A stretch of 64,000 nucleotides of DNA, taken from the NCBI GenBank assembly GCA_913775305.1, contig CAJYIY010000118.1:1-64000 (forward strand). Direction: 5' to 3'. Shown here piece after piece: positions 32,096 to 41,185 of the stretch (the first letter of the stretch is position 1; each line of letters begins with the position of its first letter). The stretch comes from an uncultured Erwinia sp. (GTDB lineage: Bacteria > Pseudomonadota > Gammaproteobacteria > Enterobacterales > Enterobacteriaceae). The notes under the pieces were generated by a model that was not told the DNA's origin, made no database searches, and saw nothing but the letters and a program-made list of their open reading frames with translations. Made by a program: the position numbers and the translations under genes.

Positions 32096-32400
32096 CGCGC
32101 CATCTCTTCAGACGTGGCATAGAAAAGCTTGTATCTTTTCCCCAATTCATCGTATATAGGGTCGCATGACCCTTTGATGTCGACAAAGAAAAGTTCACCA
32201 GAGAACTTAAGATGGGGATATCTTACAAGCCTATTACAGTTCAGACACAAAATCCCTTGCGCAATCCAGATTTCATCTACGCCAATATCTATAAACATGC
32301 CAGAGGTGCGCTGATTTATTCTCAGAGTCACGCGCTGACCAGAAAGGGATACGTGTAGCGTCTGACCCTTTACGGGCTCTAAGGATATCTCTAGCATCAA
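32092..32400 (-). CDS. Baseplate plug-like protein
   Basis: 102 residues, all beta (MLEISLEPVKGQTLHVSLSG, QRVTLRINQRTSGMFIDIGV), resembling the small plug protein of Pam3-like baseplates that closes the hub channel. 4-bp overlaps on both sides. This gene is absent from the satellite tail-tip operon. Confidence 0.65.
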   Translation of the reverse strand: MMLEISLEPVKGQTLHVSLSGQRVTLRINQRTSGMFIDIGVDEIWIAQGILCLNCNRLVRYPHLKFSGELFFVDIKGSCDPIYDELGKRYKLFYATSEEMAR

Positions 32401-33197
32401 GACAACCCCTTAACCAGCTCATCAATTGACTGCGAAAGGTCATTGATGGATGATTCGGCCGCACTGTTAATTGCATTTGTAATGCCTTTCGTAGAGCTGC
32501 TTACAGCAGTAGAAACCGAAGTGGCCACTGAAGTGGCAGCGCTTGATAATGATGACTTTAGACCAGCAAGAGCGCCTTTAACATCATCAATGGTTGCATC
32601 GCTTGCATTGGTGTTTACATTCCCCGAAGATACAGAACCACCCCTTGATGTATCATTCTTTGCTGGCTGACTCTTTGCTGTTGTGTTAGCAATCCCGACC
32701 TCCGCCTCTTGCATTACGGCTTGGAAAATCGCTTCTACAGTCAATAAAGTTACATCTTGGGACGATGTGCGATAGTTGTATCTTTGTAGATCGTAATCCT
32801 CATACGTGGTGTCAGGAGTTTCTATATCGTACAAATCAGCTGAAGAAACCATTCTATCCAGCGATGAAAGTAGGTCTGAGCGGCTCGTCAGAGAGAAGTT
32901 GGTTATATTCGGTATTCCACCACTGAAACCAGTCCATCCTTCCAAGGTGAAAACAACACGGATAAGAGCCGGTCGCTTTACCTTGTTATATGTAGTGTAA
33001 GAGCCGCCCTCAATAGGTGCAGAAACAGAAACAGCGTCAGCCCCATACTCAATTCCCAGAAACGATGTTGGTGAAACAGCCTTAGCTCCTGACTTTAAAT
33101 ATATTCCGTAACTCGGATAAACCGTACTGTTTATGATGGAAAATATATTCCCACTATTCAGTGCGCTTAACAGTGTTGTTTCATTTAGACTAAACAT
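32397..33197 (-). CDS. Baseplate-associated tail protein
   Basis: 266 residues. N-terminal two thirds match the satellite protein at 4175-4912 (SLNETTLLSALNSGNIFSII, VYPSYGIYLKSG, GWTGFSGGIPNITNF). The C-terminus is Ser/Ala-rich and low complexity (LKSSLSSAATSVATSVSTAV), which differs from the satellite copy. Directly downstream of the tape measure. Confidence 0.75.
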   Translation of the reverse strand: MFSLNETTLLSALNSGNIFSIINSTVYPSYGIYLKSGAKAVSPTSFLGIEYGADAVSVSAPIEGGSYTTYNKVKRPALIRVVFTLEGWTGFSGGIPNITNFSLTSRSDLLSSLDRMVSSADLYDIETPDTTYEDYDLQRYNYRTSSQDVTLLTVEAIFQAVMQEAEVGIANTTAKSQPAKNDTSRGGSVSSGNVNTNASDATIDDVKGALAGLKSSLSSAATSVATSVSTAVSSSTKGITNAINSAAESSINDLSQSIDELVKGLS

Positions 33198-34945
33198 TAG
33201 TTGTTCTGCCCCGTCATAAATGTTTGTGTCAGGCTGCTTTGCGATATCCCCTTACTTGCGGCATCTTTTGCCAAGCTTTGCAAGTTGTTCGCATCTGTCT
33301 TTATTGTGGTGTTCTGGAAAGTTATATGTGTGCCGCCTGACTGCTGGCTTGACTGAGAATGGACCGCATATCGCTGTGAAGACTGCATTCTTGCGATTAT
33401 TGGACCGGCATAGTTTCTTGTCTCTGCCGGAGCATTCTGCAGGCCTTTTCTATCGACATTGCCCTCACCCCAGTTGTATGCAGAAAGAGCCTTTGTGAGA
33501 TCGCCATTATATTTCTTTAACAGCCTACCCATGTGCCGGGCACCGGCTGTTAAAGATGCCAGAGGGTCGTATTCCCTCCCTGCTATGCCAAGGTCTTCTG
33601 CAGTTCCCGGCATTATTTGCATAAGCCCCTTGGCTCCAGCCTTGGACAGCGCTGAAGGATTCCAGGAAGATTCTTTTTCAACCTGTGCGTCTAATAGACC
33701 GGGTGGTAGGCCATTTTCCTTTTCTAGCCTAGCTGTCTCTCCGAAGAAAAATGACCGCACCTTATTACCAACAGAACGAGGGTCAACCCCAGTTTTCTCC
33801 TGAATCCAATCCGCAGCGCTGTTTGCGTTTTCGCTCACAGACGGAAGATTGTCACCTCCCTGACCAAGCTTAAACAACCCCCTTACTTTGTCACCAAACT
33901 CACTGAAATTAAGGTTAAAAAGGCTTTTGAAGGCATCGATTATCCCCTCAACGGTTTGCCTACCTTCGTTTAGGTTAATGTTTAAATTTGCAATATCTTC
34001 TGACATGGACCAGTTGTCAGCATCTATATCGAGCAGATCGCCAATAGCCTTGGAAGCGTCCTTAACATCTGTCCAAAGAATATCAAAGGTTTTGCCAAGC
34101 TGGGAAAATGATGAGTCTATCTCTGCGCCGTGGCGGGTAACCCAGGCACTCATATCATCTAACGCACCAATTATTTTGTTTACTGCCGGAAGAAGATTTG
34201 CATAAAGAGTTAATGAAGTGCTTTCCCATGACTGACGAACGCGAACAAACTGCTCATTAAGCCTCCTGGCTTTATCCGTTAGCTCTTCGGTCTGCTTCGA
34301 TGAGGATTCCATTTGCTTCTGGATTTCCAGCAATCTTCCGCTTTGCAACCCCTGAATAGTCGCGTTATCCAGATTAAGCTGCTGACCATAGAATCTCTGC
34401 TGATTCTTATTAAGCTTGTTCCAATTCTCCGCCAGGTATTTCATAACCTGTCCGGGGTCCATATTAGTGTCGAATTGAGCTCCAGTTTGAGCGCCGAAAT
34501 TAAACAGCGTGTTCAGCGTATCATCAGCGCCAAAGCCAGAATTAAATTGAGAAAGAGAGCTTTGGAAGCGCTGCAGATTAGACGTCATGCTAGAGGCTGA
34601 TGACCCTAAAGCCTCTGCAGACTTTGTCCAACCATCCAATGCCTTTGAAGATAGGTCTAATGCCGATGACTGCACGCCCAGATCAACCAAAGATTTGGTC
34701 GTCTCAGTTACAAAATTCTTAACCCCATTGGCGCTCAGCGCTACACCAGCTAGCGCAAGGATGCTTTTACTAATGCTCGTAAAGAAATTAGCAGCCCTTT
34801 TCCCTGCTGCCTCAAGATCTTTCGCCGTTCTATCTGCATCTTCTCTGGTGGTTTTCAGGCCATCTTTGACCTTTTCTCCACCTTCCTGAAACTTAGAAGG
34901 GTCAAGGCCCAATGTGACCACAAGTGCATCAATTACCGTTGCCAT
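33197..34945 (-). CDS. Tape measure protein with lytic transglycosylase domain
   Basis: 582 residues. The N-terminus is shared with the satellite copy (MATVIDALVVTLGLD, AGKRAANFFTSI, ILALAGVAL). Residues from about 400 form an SLT transglycosylase: LEKENGLPPGLLDAQVEKES with the catalytic Glu, then GAKGLMQIMPGTAEDLGI and LSAYNWGEGNV. The domain locally opens peptidoglycan for DNA entry. The stop of the upstream frameshift product overlaps its start (TAATG). Confidence 0.88.
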   Translation of the reverse strand: MATVIDALVVTLGLDPSKFQEGGEKVKDGLKTTREDADRTAKDLEAAGKRAANFFTSISKSILALAGVALSANGVKNFVTETTKSLVDLGVQSSALDLSSKALDGWTKSAEALGSSASSMTSNLQRFQSSLSQFNSGFGADDTLNTLFNFGAQTGAQFDTNMDPGQVMKYLAENWNKLNKNQQRFYGQQLNLDNATIQGLQSGRLLEIQKQMESSSKQTEELTDKARRLNEQFVRVRQSWESTSLTLYANLLPAVNKIIGALDDMSAWVTRHGAEIDSSFSQLGKTFDILWTDVKDASKAIGDLLDIDADNWSMSEDIANLNINLNEGRQTVEGIIDAFKSLFNLNFSEFGDKVRGLFKLGQGGDNLPSVSENANSAADWIQEKTGVDPRSVGNKVRSFFFGETARLEKENGLPPGLLDAQVEKESSWNPSALSKAGAKGLMQIMPGTAEDLGIAGREYDPLASLTAGARHMGRLLKKYNGDLTKALSAYNWGEGNVDRKGLQNAPAETRNYAGPIIARMQSSQRYAVHSQSSQQSGGTHITFQNTTIKTDANNLQSLAKDAASKGISQSSLTQTFMTGQNN

Positions 34946-35175
34946 TATTGAGCCTCTTCCGCAAGCTTGATTACCTTCATGTTGCTGTCATCGACGATGA
35001 TCACTTCTAGCCACCACCACATATCCTCTACGCCTAAAGTCGTGCTTAATTCTGTCAATGAGCACTTGCCTGATGACATGATTACAGCAATGGATTTTGG
35101 GACGTTTGCATAGTCAGTCAGTCCAGGAATTGATGACCCGGCTAAGATGGGGAGATCTAATTGGCGGCGGCTTTG
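34945..35175 (-). CDS. Tail chaperone extension made by -1 frameshift
   Basis: 76 codons open in the -1 frame after the slippery T TTT TTC at 35175-35181. The product continues as QSRRQLDLPILAGSSIPGLT and ends WWWLEVIIVDDSNMKVIKLA, EEAQ. There is no good independent start near the 5' end. As with lambda G/GT, the long form should bring tube protein to the tape measure encoded next. Confidence 0.75.
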   Translation of the reverse strand, partial: QSRRQLDLPILAGSSIPGLTDYANVPKSIAVIMSSGKCSLTELSTTLGVEDMWWWLEVIIVDDSNMKVIKLAEEAQ

Positions 35176-35561
35176 AAAAAATCTACGTGGAGTTTGAACG
35201 CCTCAGCTCTTAACTTCAGTCGAGTGGAAACCTCTTCTATATCATCTTCGATAAGGCCACGCTTAATGGAGTGATCGGAAGGGTTTGGCACAAACTGTAC
35301 GCACGCCATTAGCTCATCGAGTAAAGGCTTTGCGTCTGCTGGGGAAATCCCACCCAGCAGGTCGAAGCCAATTTGAGACAAGCCAACCATCCCCATTTTT
35401 GCAATATCATCTGGGATTTTTACCCCGTTCTTCGCCATTGCCAGGCCAGCACGGATAGCCCACCACTCGGCAGCGGTAGCCGACATTTCTCTGATGAAGA
35501 AGACCTTGCCATTGTCGCGGCCTTTGCCTTCTTCGGTGTAATAAATCTCTTTGCGTGCCAT
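35157..35561 (-). CDS. Tail assembly chaperone, short form
   Basis: 134 residues, MARKEIYYTEEGKGRDNGKV then FFIREMSATAAEWWAIRAGL, typical of chaperones between tail tube and tape measure. Its last codons GAT TTT TTC contain the -1 slippery heptamer, 16 bases before the stop. Confidence 0.8.
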   Translation of the reverse strand: MARKEIYYTEEGKGRDNGKVFFIREMSATAAEWWAIRAGLAMAKNGVKIPDDIAKMGMVGLSQIGFDLLGGISPADAKPLLDELMACVQFVPNPSDHSIKRGLIEDDIEEVSTRLKLRAEAFKLHVDFFKAAAN

Positions 35562-35569
35562 GATAGCCC

Positions 35570-36010
35570 TTATACGTTGTAAGCTTCTGCTGTTACTGAC
35601 TCCCAGTTAATCTGGAAAGTCATTGCCTGCAATACGCGCTGAGCGTCAGGCATTGCTTTAACGCGCTGTAAAACTCCATTAGTGAGCGTGTATTTGCGAC
35701 CGAGCGCAGGGAGGATGATTGTTGCATTACACCGGAATACAGCGATTGAGGTGCGAGAAGTCAGCATCCACGTTTCAAAAATATCCTTGCTCGGACTGTC
35801 GGGCATGATAGTGATCGTTTGCAGGTATTCACCAAAAACGAAACCGGCAGACAGCTTTCCATCAGCCCCACGAACTGTCTGTGCCAGTTCTGTATCCCCC
35901 AATGCAAACATGGCGTCTGCGGCGTAACCCTCAAGAATCTGAGCGGATGGGTACAGATTAGTTACTGTCAGCGAGAAAATTGAATCGGCGCTTGTAATTG
36001 TATTAGCCAT
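35570..36010 (-). CDS. Tail tube protein (DUF3277)
   Basis: 146 residues, MANTITSADSIFSLTVTNLY, GYAADAMFALGDTELAQTVR, matching DUF3277, the inner tube protein that pairs with DUF3383 sheaths. Between sheath and chaperone genes as expected. Confidence 0.82.
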   Translation of the reverse strand: MANTITSADSIFSLTVTNLYPSAQILEGYAADAMFALGDTELAQTVRGADGKLSAGFVFGEYLQTITIMPDSPSKDIFETWMLTSRTSIAVFRCNATIILPALGRKYTLTNGVLQRVKAMPDAQRVLQAMTFQINWESVTAEAYNV

Positions 36011-36020
36011 TGATTTCCCC

Positions 36021-37499
36021 TTACTGAACCATGATGGAGGCTAAAGTGATTGACTGAACGCTGCCGCCGTCAAGGTAGAAGAGCGTACATCCAGGGCGAA
36101 CCCTTTCGGCTCTTTGCGCTGGCGTTGCTTTCGGAATATTCAGATACCAGCCCTTTGAGATAATTGAAGAGCCTACCTGCACGCCAACCGCATTATTGAT
36201 TTCTGAGATTTGCGCTGCCGAGAGGTCTACACCTGTTCGGATGCCGCCGAATGCGATCCCCTGCGCGATTGTATCTGCCATAGATGATTCAATTGCGGCA
36301 TCACCACGCGCATTGTACGGCAGCGAACGATTGGACTTAAACAAGCGAATACAGTCAGCCATCAGACTGGCGTTAAGCCAAATCTGGAATGCGAATGAGT
36401 CAGCCCATTTGAAATCTCCCGTCACTTTGCCGGGTGACCAGTAGCGCTCATCATGTTTGTTAGCTGAGTAATCGCCGTAGAAGTTATAACCGTTGGCAAT
36501 CAGGGCATCGTAAGCAGCAGAAGTACCGACAGTAGTCAGCAGGCCGTCAAGCTCACGGAACTTCATTGGCACACGACCTTCGAGGCGATCAAAATCCAGC
36601 GAGGCGAAGTAGCCCAGCACTGCAGCTGCATGTGTCACGCTGCCATAAACGGGCAGCACGTTTGCGTAGCTGTACGTGTTAATGATGTCGTAGGTCATCG
36701 TGTCAGTTGACCCGGCGACCAGCGCTGAACCGTCCAGCGTGTACGGCACATAACCAAACCGGTAGTTCTGAGCACTTACCCAGGCTGAGAATGACAGCGC
36801 CTGTGATTTAGTCGGTGCGAAAGCAGTAGTAAATACCGCCCAGTTCTGCGAAGAATCCAGCACTGCGGTCATTGCATCGTTGACATTTGCTGCTGCTGAA
36901 CCCTGAGACAGAGTCGCGCCAGTGGATGCGGTTAGCTTCAGGTCGCTCGAAAGCGTGCCTGATGCGTAGCTGATTGTGCTGGCAGCGCCGGTAGTAGCGG
37001 AAGTAATGATAAAAGCTTTTTGCGTTGTGTCGAACACAACATCAACGCTTGCGCCGATACCTGTTTTAATCAGAGATGCTGCCTGAGCAAAGCTTGTCGC
37101 AGAACTCAGATTGATTGATGCAGATGTGCGTGCTGTGCCGTCAACGGTGAGTGTCAGCACTCCTGACATCAGCTTTAGCTGCTCAAGCGTGACGTTGGCC
37201 ATTGAGCCAGAGCGAAGCCATGCTGCTGCTGCATCAGTGTTGAATCGGGCAAACAGTATCGCACCAGGGGTTTTCGTTGCCGAATTGTAGCCCTGAAAAT
37301 AAATCTCAGCCATGCTGAACTCAGTCGATGCACTGCCGAAGTAAGAAGAAACATCTTCTTTGGTGGTAAACGTCACCACGCTGCCCACTGGTGCGTACTG
37401 GCTGTTAGTCAGTACAAGCCCGTTCAGGTCCAGCGCGGAGCCGCCCGCAGGCAGAACGCCGGGGTTTATCTGCACATCTTTACGTAATGGGATTGGCAT
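36021..37499 (-). CDS. Contractile tail sheath protein (DUF3383)
   Basis: 492 residues. N-terminus VQINPGVLPAGGSALDLNGL, then TTKEDVSSYFGSASTEFSMA, and the C-terminal GIRTGVDLSAAQISEINNAV, VGSSIISKGWYLNI. This is the DUF3383 sheath that contracts around the tube. The central insertion with Ala/Ser repeats is a surface domain typical of the family. It proves that this lambdoid prophage makes a myovirus-type tail. Confidence 0.87.
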   Translation of the reverse strand: MPIPLRKDVQINPGVLPAGGSALDLNGLVLTNSQYAPVGSVVTFTTKEDVSSYFGSASTEFSMAEIYFQGYNSATKTPGAILFARFNTDAAAAWLRSGSMANVTLEQLKLMSGVLTLTVDGTARTSASINLSSATSFAQAASLIKTGIGASVDVVFDTTQKAFIITSATTGAASTISYASGTLSSDLKLTASTGATLSQGSAAANVNDAMTAVLDSSQNWAVFTTAFAPTKSQALSFSAWVSAQNYRFGYVPYTLDGSALVAGSTDTMTYDIINTYSYANVLPVYGSVTHAAAVLGYFASLDFDRLEGRVPMKFRELDGLLTTVGTSAAYDALIANGYNFYGDYSANKHDERYWSPGKVTGDFKWADSFAFQIWLNASLMADCIRLFKSNRSLPYNARGDAAIESSMADTIAQGIAFGGIRTGVDLSAAQISEINNAVGVQVGSSIISKGWYLNIPKATPAQRAERVRPGCTLFYLDGGSVQSITLASIMVQ

Positions 37500-38048
37500 T
37501 TAAGCGCTCTCCGTTGGGTATTTTAAATCTGCTGCGACAACGCCGACAGAAACGTTATCAAAGAAGTCCTGCCGCGTTGAAACGGTCGGGTTGAACTGAC
37601 CGATGAAGTCCATCGTCCAGCGATTTTCGTACTGCTGTTCACCGTTAATCATCGTGGTCTGATGCGGATCGCTGCAGTAATGAGGGGTTAGTGGGCTGTT
37701 GTTGTTTCGGAACCATTCACAGGCGTATTCAGAGCGAACCATCGTCCCGATAATCGTTGCGTTATCCGCCGCTGAGGGGCCGTAACAGTCAATCTGACAC
37801 GGCCACTGGACGCTACGCTGCGTCAGCTCCTTCCCTTCTCCGTACACACTGTTATCATCAAACAGGACGCGGTTTGTTGAGAGTCCAACCTGACGCATGG
37901 GGGTCATGATAATGAAGTCGCTGGTCGGCATTGGAGTCAGGTTTTGCTGGCCATCCAGCACGTTATCCATTGGGAGCCCGGTTAACTCCATCAGAAAAGA
38001 CTGTAGCGCGATGAGCAGGTCCAGCTCTTTGATGCTTACTGTTGCCAT
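37500..38048 (-). CDS. LIC_12616-type neck/tail protein
   Basis: 182 residues from the ATG at 38048 (a GTG at 38051 precedes it). MATVSIKELDLLIALQSFLM at the start and SVQWPCQIDCYGPSAADNAT in the middle fit the LIC_12616 family placed just before sheath genes; likely tail terminator or neck. Overlaps the previous stop (TGATG). Confidence 0.7.
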   Translation of the reverse strand: MATVSIKELDLLIALQSFLMELTGLPMDNVLDGQQNLTPMPTSDFIIMTPMRQVGLSTNRVLFDDNSVYGEGKELTQRSVQWPCQIDCYGPSAADNATIIGTMVRSEYACEWFRNNNSPLTPHYCSDPHQTTMINGEQQYENRWTMDFIGQFNPTVSTRQDFFDNVSVGVVAADLKYPTESA

Positions 38049-38413
38049 CACGTCACCTGCTGATTAACGATAACTTTCACCCAATCCGGCCAAAGCTCTA
38101 CGACCTTCACAACCAGCCACTTCTGCTCCCCGAGCATCAGAATGTCACCACCTTTCTGCTCCGGTCGATTGATGCCGCTGAAATTCCCGTTCAGGTATGC
38201 AGTGCGCAAAATTCCCTGAATGTTCACAGCATCAACCTGCCGCAGATCAGTAGATGAAAGCTCCTGCAACTGCACCGTTACCGGAACATCGGTGTAGGAT
38301 GGTTCACGCTTGCCGCCCGGCAGTGTGGTGTGACCACTGTAGACCTTGAACACTGCCGCAACATTAGGGTTGATCGCTCTGGTAGCCCGGTTAGCTATGC
38401 CTCTCAGGTTCAT
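38048..38413 (-). CDS. Head-tail connector region protein
   Basis: 121 residues, MNLRGIANRATRAINPNVAA, then beta-rich VPVTVQLQELSSTDLRQVDA and LMLGEQKWLVVKVVELWPDW. Position suggests a head-tail stopper or neck protein. No stronger assignment. Confidence 0.6.
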   Translation of the reverse strand: MNLRGIANRATRAINPNVAAVFKVYSGHTTLPGGKREPSYTDVPVTVQLQELSSTDLRQVDAVNIQGILRTAYLNGNFSGINRPEQKGGDILMLGEQKWLVVKVVELWPDWVKVIVNQQVT

Positions 38414-38865
38414 TCGATGCCGCCCTTAACTTCATAGTCCACGCTGTTGAGCATGTGTGAAGTGTCAATTAACGGCTTGCTGAAACCTTTCTTCGCTATC
38501 GTTGTGGGTGAAAGCTCGGGCTCTGTAAGTTCGCGAATTGACCCTTGCAGCTGACCCTTAATGTGCTCACCCATTCGGCCCATAAAAAGCTCGACATCGT
38601 AATCACCGGCCTCAGCCAGATTCGCCAGGTCATCAGCCCACTGGGGAGATTTGGCAGCTATCATGTTCCTGAAGAAAGGACGTGGAGGCTGGTTATTTGC
38701 CGGATTTCCGAACTCATTAGAAGCAGCAACCATAGCAACCGGCTGCCCATCAGGATATGTCGCACCTTCAAGGAAGCCGACGCGTAACACCTTCCCGTCA
38801 CCCAGCTTTTCAGCAAGCTCCTTCAGCTTTCGCTCCAGCGCCTCGCCGCCGCTCAATGTTGTCAT
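38410..38865 (-). CDS. Virion morphogenesis / HK97 gp10-like protein
   Basis: 151 residues, GEALERKLKELAEKLGDGKV, then MVAASNEFGNPANNQPPRPF and SPTTIAKKGFSKPLIDTSHM, the typical ending of gp10-like head-tail joining proteins. Overlaps its neighbour by 4 bp. Confidence 0.72.
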   Translation of the reverse strand: MTTLSGGEALERKLKELAEKLGDGKVLRVGFLEGATYPDGQPVAMVAASNEFGNPANNQPPRPFFRNMIAAKSPQWADDLANLAEAGDYDVELFMGRMGEHIKGQLQGSIRELTEPELSPTTIAKKGFSKPLIDTSHMLNSVDYEVKGGIE

Positions 38866-38867
38866 GA

Positions 38868-39311
38868 TTACCTCCTCCAGTAACCTCTGCGGTTATAGTG
38901 GTATGGATACATTGAAGGTGAGCCACCTGGGACATACATTGCCTGACGATAAGGCGCTGTTGCCTGCCAGTAGGCTGCACCGTATGGTGTTTGCAGATAC
39001 CACCACGACGCGGAACTGCCTGGCACATCACCAAGGCTGACCGATACCGAACCTTCTGAAGCACTGGCAACACGCCCAACCAGACCAGACGGCCTCTCAC
39101 CTCCCACGCCAGAATGCAACGCAGAAAGATGAGCAACAAGCATGTTCAGGTAAACCGCGCGCACCTCAGCATCCTTAACCGGGCTACAGTCAGTGTTGTT
39201 CAGGTAAACCGTTGCCTCGACAAAGTAAGCGTTTAGCAGGCTGTCACTTACGGAATCGAACTCCGGGTAGCGCTCCCTGAACGCTGCTATGTCAAAGACA
39301 ACGACCGCCAT
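38868..39311 (-). CDS. DUF4054 head-completion adaptor
   Basis: 147 residues, [40 protein letters not shown], then [22 protein letters not shown]4054 proteins are adaptors that bind below the portal. Position between capsid and neck genes agrees. Confidence 0.8.
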   Translation of the reverse strand: MAVVVFDIAAFRERYPEFDSVSDSLLNAYFVEATVYLNNTDCSPVKDAEVRAVYLNMLVAHLSALHSGVGGERPSGLVGRVASASEGSVSVSLGDVPGSSASWWYLQTPYGAAYWQATAPYRQAMYVPGGSPSMYPYHYNRRGYWRR

Positions 39312-39313
39312 CG

Positions 39314-39655
39314 TTAACCCCGCCCCTTCATGGCTTCTTCATCCTTTTCAATGCCTTCAACCGGCTTATCTTGAGGAAGACCCTCAAGACCAGTTTTAAC
39401 TTTGGCATTCTCGGATGCTTTGGATTGAGCGCTGTTGGTTTTAGCCTGGGCGAAAACCAGCTCACCCTTAACGTATGGCTGGTTAGCATGCTCTTTCAGC
39501 CAGATGTCAAAATAATCCTTATCGACGCCCTCGGTCAGACCATAACCTCCAATCACGCTGGATGAGTTAGCACCCAGCAGGCGAACCACCTTGCCACCCA
39601 CATCAATCAGCAAACCATTTGGGAGTTTGCACCCTACAGTTACTACTTCAGCCAT
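39314..39655 (-). CDS. Small structural-region protein
   Basis: 113 residues, [40 protein letters not shown]; the C-terminal third is charged and probably unfolded. Directly follows the capsid gene. Probably a virion accessory protein. Confidence 0.6.
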   Translation of the reverse strand: MAEVVTVGCKLPNGLLIDVGGKVVRLLGANSSSVIGGYGLTEGVDKDYFDIWLKEHANQPYVKGELVFAQAKTNSAQSKASENAKVKTGLEGLPQDKPVEGIEKDEEAMKGRG

Positions 39656-39658
39656 TTC

Positions 39659-40702
39659 TTACACTCCCAGCATGCTGGCGATCGCCAGCGGTTGACGAAT
39701 GATGGTGCCCCACGTACCACCGGATTTTTTCTGCTTCCAGCTCGACTCTTCTGTAACAACAGCGTGAGCACGCATCTTCTCAGTGAAGGCTGTATAGGTG
39801 GTGTCCTGCTCTCCAAGTCGTTCAGCGACCATCTGGACAATCTCACCGGCTGGAGTTGAGTATTCAATCGCAGTCTCAATGGTGAGATTTGGGAAGTTTT
39901 TCTTCAGCAGATCGGTAACGTTCACGTTGTACATGTTTGTCTTAGTGAGGTTTACTTCTGCCGTTGGCGACATGCCCAATTTAATTCTGTCGGTACGCTC
40001 AACCAGGCCTTTGGTCTGAGCAACAAGCTGCTTCCACAGCCTTCCTGAAATGTCGTCATATACAGCCTGACCATCTTTCGAATCCCAATCCACAGCGCCA
40101 TTAGCTCCAGTTGCCGCTGGTGTTACTGATGGCTGGAGTGATGGGTCGTTCAGTGCGCCGTAGTTCTGAAGACCGCTGATGCCGAAGAAGTAAGATTTAT
40201 TCTGGAACTTGTTCAGGATAAGAGCAGATGCAACGTTAAGCTCTGCGGCGTAACCAATTCGTGCCGCACCATACATATCTAACTCACGCTCACCCCATCG
40301 GGTGTGCGTTTGATAGTGGTAGGACTGGCGAGGGACCCAATTCACGTTAGCGGTGACCATGCCGTTATTGTTGAAGTCTCCATAGGAGCTAACTTCACCT
40401 GCACTTTCCACAATAGGGAACTGAGCGGTAAGCGTGGTCCAGTCGCCTTTTCTAACCTCGCCATAAATTTGCGCGGCTTTCATTGGAGTCACAAGAACGC
40501 GAATTAGCTCAGGGTCGACGTAGTTGGTGAAATAAGCCGGAATACCGGAGTTTCCAGTAGTTACCATTGATGGCTGGGCATCGGCGGCCAACTGGAAGTT
40601 GCTGGCATGCTCAGGATTCAGGTACTGAGATCGGGTTGGATCGCGCAGCACGATACCGTATTTACCTGATACCAGGTTGTAATCTTTCTGAAATTGGTTC
40701 AT
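39659..40702 (-). CDS. Major capsid protein (DUF2184)
   Basis: 347 residues. [60 protein letters not shown] and [13 protein letters not shown] are characteristic of the DUF2184 HK97-fold capsid family. No cleaved N-terminal scaffold is evident. The DUF2213 gene upstream may supply scaffold or protease functions. Confidence 0.85.
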   Translation of the reverse strand: MNQFQKDYNLVSGKYGIVLRDPTRSQYLNPEHASNFQLAADAQPSMVTTGNSGIPAYFTNYVDPELIRVLVTPMKAAQIYGEVRKGDWTTLTAQFPIVESAGEVSSYGDFNNNGMVTANVNWVPRQSYHYQTHTRWGERELDMYGAARIGYAAELNVASALILNKFQNKSYFFGISGLQNYGALNDPSLQPSVTPAATGANGAVDWDSKDGQAVYDDISGRLWKQLVAQTKGLVERTDRIKLGMSPTAEVNLTKTNMYNVNVTDLLKKNFPNLTIETAIEYSTPAGEIVQMVAERLGEQDTTYTAFTEKMRAHAVVTEESSWKQKKSGGTWGTIIRQPLAIASMLGV

Positions 40703-41184
40703 TACTTGCTCCAGGTGCTGATTTTGACGAGTTCGCCAGCGTCACAGTTGCTACCAGCGGTGAATGCTGTTTCGACGTAACCGGCGATAGTTGCACCAGC
40801 CGCGCCAGTCTGAACCTGGCCAGTGGTTAGCGATGCAAAAATTTTCTGGCCACGTGTTGCTGCGGTAGAGGTTCGCGCCCAAAAATCGCCAGCGGTCATG
40901 AGGGTGATTTCACGACCGGCCTGAATAACATTTGACGCCTTGCCTAGCCAGGTGGTGATTGAAGCCTGTTCGTCACGATGAACAAAGCCAGATGGTGCGC
41001 CAGTGCCGGCATTAGACGCCACGCCACCATCGACCCAGGCAAATCGACCCACTGTTACACCACTGGCTCCAGCAACCAGAGCTGCCTCGCCAGCAAGAAA
41101 AGTTGCATGCGGGTTAGTGCTGGCAAAGCCACCCTCTACCCCCGGTGCCGGATACTGATTAATTACACTCTGAAAACCTGCCAT
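40702..41184 (-). CDS. Capsid cement protein (Gp24-like)
   Basis: 160 residues, [20 protein letters not shown], then [13 protein letters not shown] and [20 protein letters not shown], matching the structural cement family that decorates DUF2184 capsids. Directly upstream of the capsid gene in the operon. Confidence 0.78.
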   Translation of the reverse strand: MAGFQSVINQYPAPGVEGGFASTNPHATFLAGEAALVAGASGVTVGRFAWVDGGVASNAGTGAPSGFVHRDEQASITTWLGKASNVIQAGREITLMTAGDFWARTSTAATRGQKIFASLTTGQVQTGAAGATIAGYVETAFTAGSNCDAGELVKISTWSK

Positions 41185-41185
41185 A

